Notes under the pieces: model-generated
Database searches by the model: none
What the model was told of the DNA's origin: nothing
What the model saw: the letters and a program-made list of their open reading frames with translations, nothing else
In this document: in pieces, positions 26,008-27,909 of the stretch
Position numbering within the stretch: position 1 is the first letter of the stretch
Layout of the letters: the number at the start of each line of letters is the position of its first letter
Translations under genes and position numbers: made by a program
Assembly (NCBI GenBank): GCA_009731375.1
Contig: BJOX01000006.1
Coordinates: forward strand, 1,223,682-1,251,590
Reading direction: 5' to 3'
Length of the DNA: 27,909 nucleotides
From: Paulinella micropora
Taxonomy: Eukaryota > Cercozoa > Imbricatea > Euglyphida

Positions 26008-26970
26008 TTATGTATGTATGTATGCATGTATGTCTGTATGTACGAACGTACGTATGTACGTATGTATGTATTATGTATGTATGTATGCGTACGTATGTAT
26101 GTAGTATGTATGTATGGATGGATGGATGGATGGATGGATGGATGGATGGATGTACGTACGTAATGTAATGTCATGTAATGTCATGTAATGTAATGTAATG
26201 TAATGCAAGGCAATCCAATTCAATGTACGGGAAGGTCAGGTCAGGTCAGGCCAGGTCAGGTCAGGTGAGGGGAGGGGAGGAGAAGGGGAGGGGAGTGGAG
26301 GGTAGTGTTGTGTAGTGTAGTGTAAGTAATGTATGCATGTATGTATGTATGTATGTATGTATGTAATGTATGTAATGTATGTAATGTATGTAATGTATGT
26401 ATGTAATATATGTAATGTATGTAATGTACGTAATGTATGTAATGTATGTAATGTACGTAATTATGTACGTAATGTACGTATGTATGTATGTATGTATGTA
26501 TGTATGTATGTATGTATGTATGTATGTACGTACGTACGTACGTATGTATATATGTATGTATGTATGCATGCATGCATGTAATGTATGTATTTATATACGT
26601 CGTACTGCGTACGTATGTATGTATGTATGTACGTATGTAGGTATGTATGTGTGTATATATTTATGTATGTATGTATGTATGTATGTAATGTTTATTATTT
26701 TATGTTATGTTATGTTAAGTTATGTTATGTTATGTCATGTTACGTTATCTTATGTTATGTTATGTTTTACGTTATATTATGTTATGTACGTATACGTACG
26801 TATACGTATGTGTACGTACGTATGTATGTATGTATGTATGCATGCATGCATGCATGCATGTCCATGCATGCATGCGTGCGTGCGTGCATGCGTGCATGTA
26901 TGTATGTATGTATGTATGCATGTATGTATGTATGCATGGAATGTATGTATGTATGCATATTCGTATTATA
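26008..26970. repeat. (ATGT)n and related tetra/pentamer repeats
   Basis: Successive arrays: ATGT, GGAT, AATGT, GGTCA/GGGGA, ATGTA, ATGT, TATGT and ATGC variants. Almost the entire intron is low complexity. Reading frames on both strands (YVCM, THIH) are translations of these units. Confidence 0.95.
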
Positions 26971-26983
26971 TCAAAATATGTAG

Positions 26984-27079
26984 GCACCCTTCAACCCAAT
27001 CACGAAATTTCTAGTGGTGAAATCAGTGGTGTTCTTAACGTGGTGGCAAGGCCTGTGCCTAGCCATAATGGTCGAACTA
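26984..27079 (+). CDS. Host exon: TMEM184-like, continued
   Basis: Acceptor AATATGTAG, then APFNPITKFLVVKSVVFLTW, WQGLCLAIMVEL. This is the conserved DUF300 segment (P[FL]xPxxKFLxVKxVxFxxxWQ) carrying a further transmembrane helix. The donor is probably GTAGTA at 27080, phase 0. The rest of the gene lies beyond the repeats or outside the window. Confidence 0.78.
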
Positions 27080-27141
27080 GTAGTATTAGTAGTAGTAGTA
27101 GTAGTAGTAGTAGTCGTAGTAGTAGTAGTCGTACATGTAGT

Positions 27142-27173
<32 letters not shown>

Positions 27174-27199
27174 TAGTAATAGTAGTAATAGTAGTAGCC

Positions 27200-27259
<60 letters not shown>

Positions 27260-27306
27260 TAGTAGTAATAGTAGTCGTAGTCGTAGTAGTAGTCGTAGTA
27301 GTAGTC

Positions 27307-27338
<32 letters not shown>

Positions 27339-27374
27339 CGTAGTAGTAGTAGTAATAGTAGTAGTAATAGTAGC

Positions 27375-27412
<38 letters not shown>

Positions 27413-27495
27413 TAGAAGAAGCAGTAGTAGTACCAGTAGTAGTAGTAGTAGTAGCAGTAGTAGCCGTAGGAGTAGTAGTAGTAGTAGTAGTAGTA

Positions 27496-27528
<33 letters not shown>

Positions 27529-27678
27529 CTAGTAATTGTAGTACTAGTAGTAGAGTAGTTGTAGTAGTTGTAGTTGTAGTAGCTGTAGTAGAAGTAGAAG
27601 TAGAAGTAGTAGTACTAGTAGTAGTATTAGTAGTAGTAGTAGTAGTAGTCGTAGGAGGAGGAGAATTAGTAATTATTG

Positions 27679-27682
<4 letters not shown>
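27080..27682. repeat. (GTA)n microsatellite
   Basis: About 600 bases of AGT/GTA with CGT, AAT and GAA variants. It is the complement of the ACT arrays, now on the plus strand. Confidence 0.95.
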
Positions 27683-27753
<71 letters not shown>

Positions 27754-27766
27754 GTATTAGTATTAG

Positions 27767-27840
<74 letters not shown>
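27683..27840. repeat. (ATT)n microsatellite
   Basis: Nearly pure ATT/TTA trinucleotides, directly followed by the tRNA-like sequence. Confidence 0.95.
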
Positions 27841-27841
<1 letters not shown>

Positions 27842-27909
27842 GGACACCGTGATAGCCCAGTGGTCAAGTTCTACCATCTGGGCCCTGTCGCCAGTTCGAT
27901 TCCCGTCGG
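27841..27909 (+). mobile_element. tRNA-derived SINE head (partial, cut by window end)
   Basis: TAGCCCAGTGG at 27853-27863 is a perfect Pol III A box, and AGTTCGATTCC at 27893-27903 is a B box with one mismatch, 29 bases apart as in tRNA genes. The T stem (GCCAG against CCCGT) does not pair well and the acceptor would not close within the visible sequence. A tRNA-derived SINE is more likely than a working tRNA gene. The poly-trinucleotide tract just before it may be the tail of another insertion or an expanded target. Confidence 0.5.

Noticed and set aside
26256-26573. Thr-His-Ile-Tyr repeat proteins on the minus strand
   Set aside because: Translation of ACAT tetranucleotide repeats; open in several frames because the repeat has no stop codon.
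27841-27909. Functional tRNA gene
   Set aside because: A and B boxes fit, but the T stem has mismatches and the acceptor stem cannot be closed in the visible sequence; a SINE head is more likely.

Overview
The window joins two very different kinds of DNA. Positions 1 to about 18,050 are AT-rich, almost intron-free and packed with virus genes. From about 18,450 to the end lies eukaryotic DNA with short, more GC-rich exons, GT-AG introns, a LINE fragment, a tRNA-like SINE head and very large microsatellites. No run of Ns separates the two, so the simplest reading is a virus integrated in the nuclear genome of a eukaryote, probably a protist or alga; I cannot name the host.

The virus part carries the core set of the polinton-like virus (PLV)/Maverick/virophage group: a double-jelly-roll major capsid protein (9593-11146), a penton-type minor capsid protein (8696-9508), an adenovirus-type cysteine protease (8042-8521), an A32-like packaging ATPase (5243-6047) and a large protein-primed family B DNA polymerase on the minus strand (13340 to about 17,376). 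Around these sit a D12-class adenine methyltransferase fragment cut by the window edge (1-393), a long phage-like fibre with a C-terminal S74 self-processing chaperone domain (1016-4101), a second putative surface protein (11200-12435), small basic, acidic and membrane proteins, and a protein with a DNA-binding-like domain plus zinc fingers (17542-18044). I see no integrase; the left end lies outside the window. Virion genes are on the plus strand and replication genes mostly on the minus strand, converging near 12,500.

Many genes are broken in ways that look repairable by one or a few bases. There are frameshifts in the fibre, the ATPase, the protease-containing protein and the zinc-finger gene, and in-frame TGA codons in the methyltransferase and twice in the polymerase reading frame. 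The two 10-N gaps are flanked by overlapping sequence and look like unmerged contig ends. The element is therefore either decaying or imperfectly assembled, while the capsid, penton and second surface-protein genes are intact.

The most unusual signal is a family of five folded intergenic modules (5061-5242, 6046-6159, 6572-6693, 8524-8694, 12435-12564). Each has the plan GATATT-hairpin-ACATCG-spacer-CGATGT-hairpin-AATATC and could fold as a four-way cloverleaf. They begin at or within a few bases of a stop codon and usually end just before the next ATG. One module shows a compensatory base-pair change, and one arm is repeated exactly, inverted, 6 kb away.

In the host part, ten exons on the plus strand can be traced, with splice phases that agree: an ankyrin-like exon, six small exons, and three encoding a TMEM184/OSTalpha-type (DUF300) multi-pass membrane protein. 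The introns consist largely of (ACT)n, (TTC)n, (ATGT)n, (TATC)n, (TTTA)n, (GTA)n and (ATT)n repeats. Long reading frames of poly-Leu, poly-Tyr, poly-Ser or poly-Val in this part are products of those repeats.
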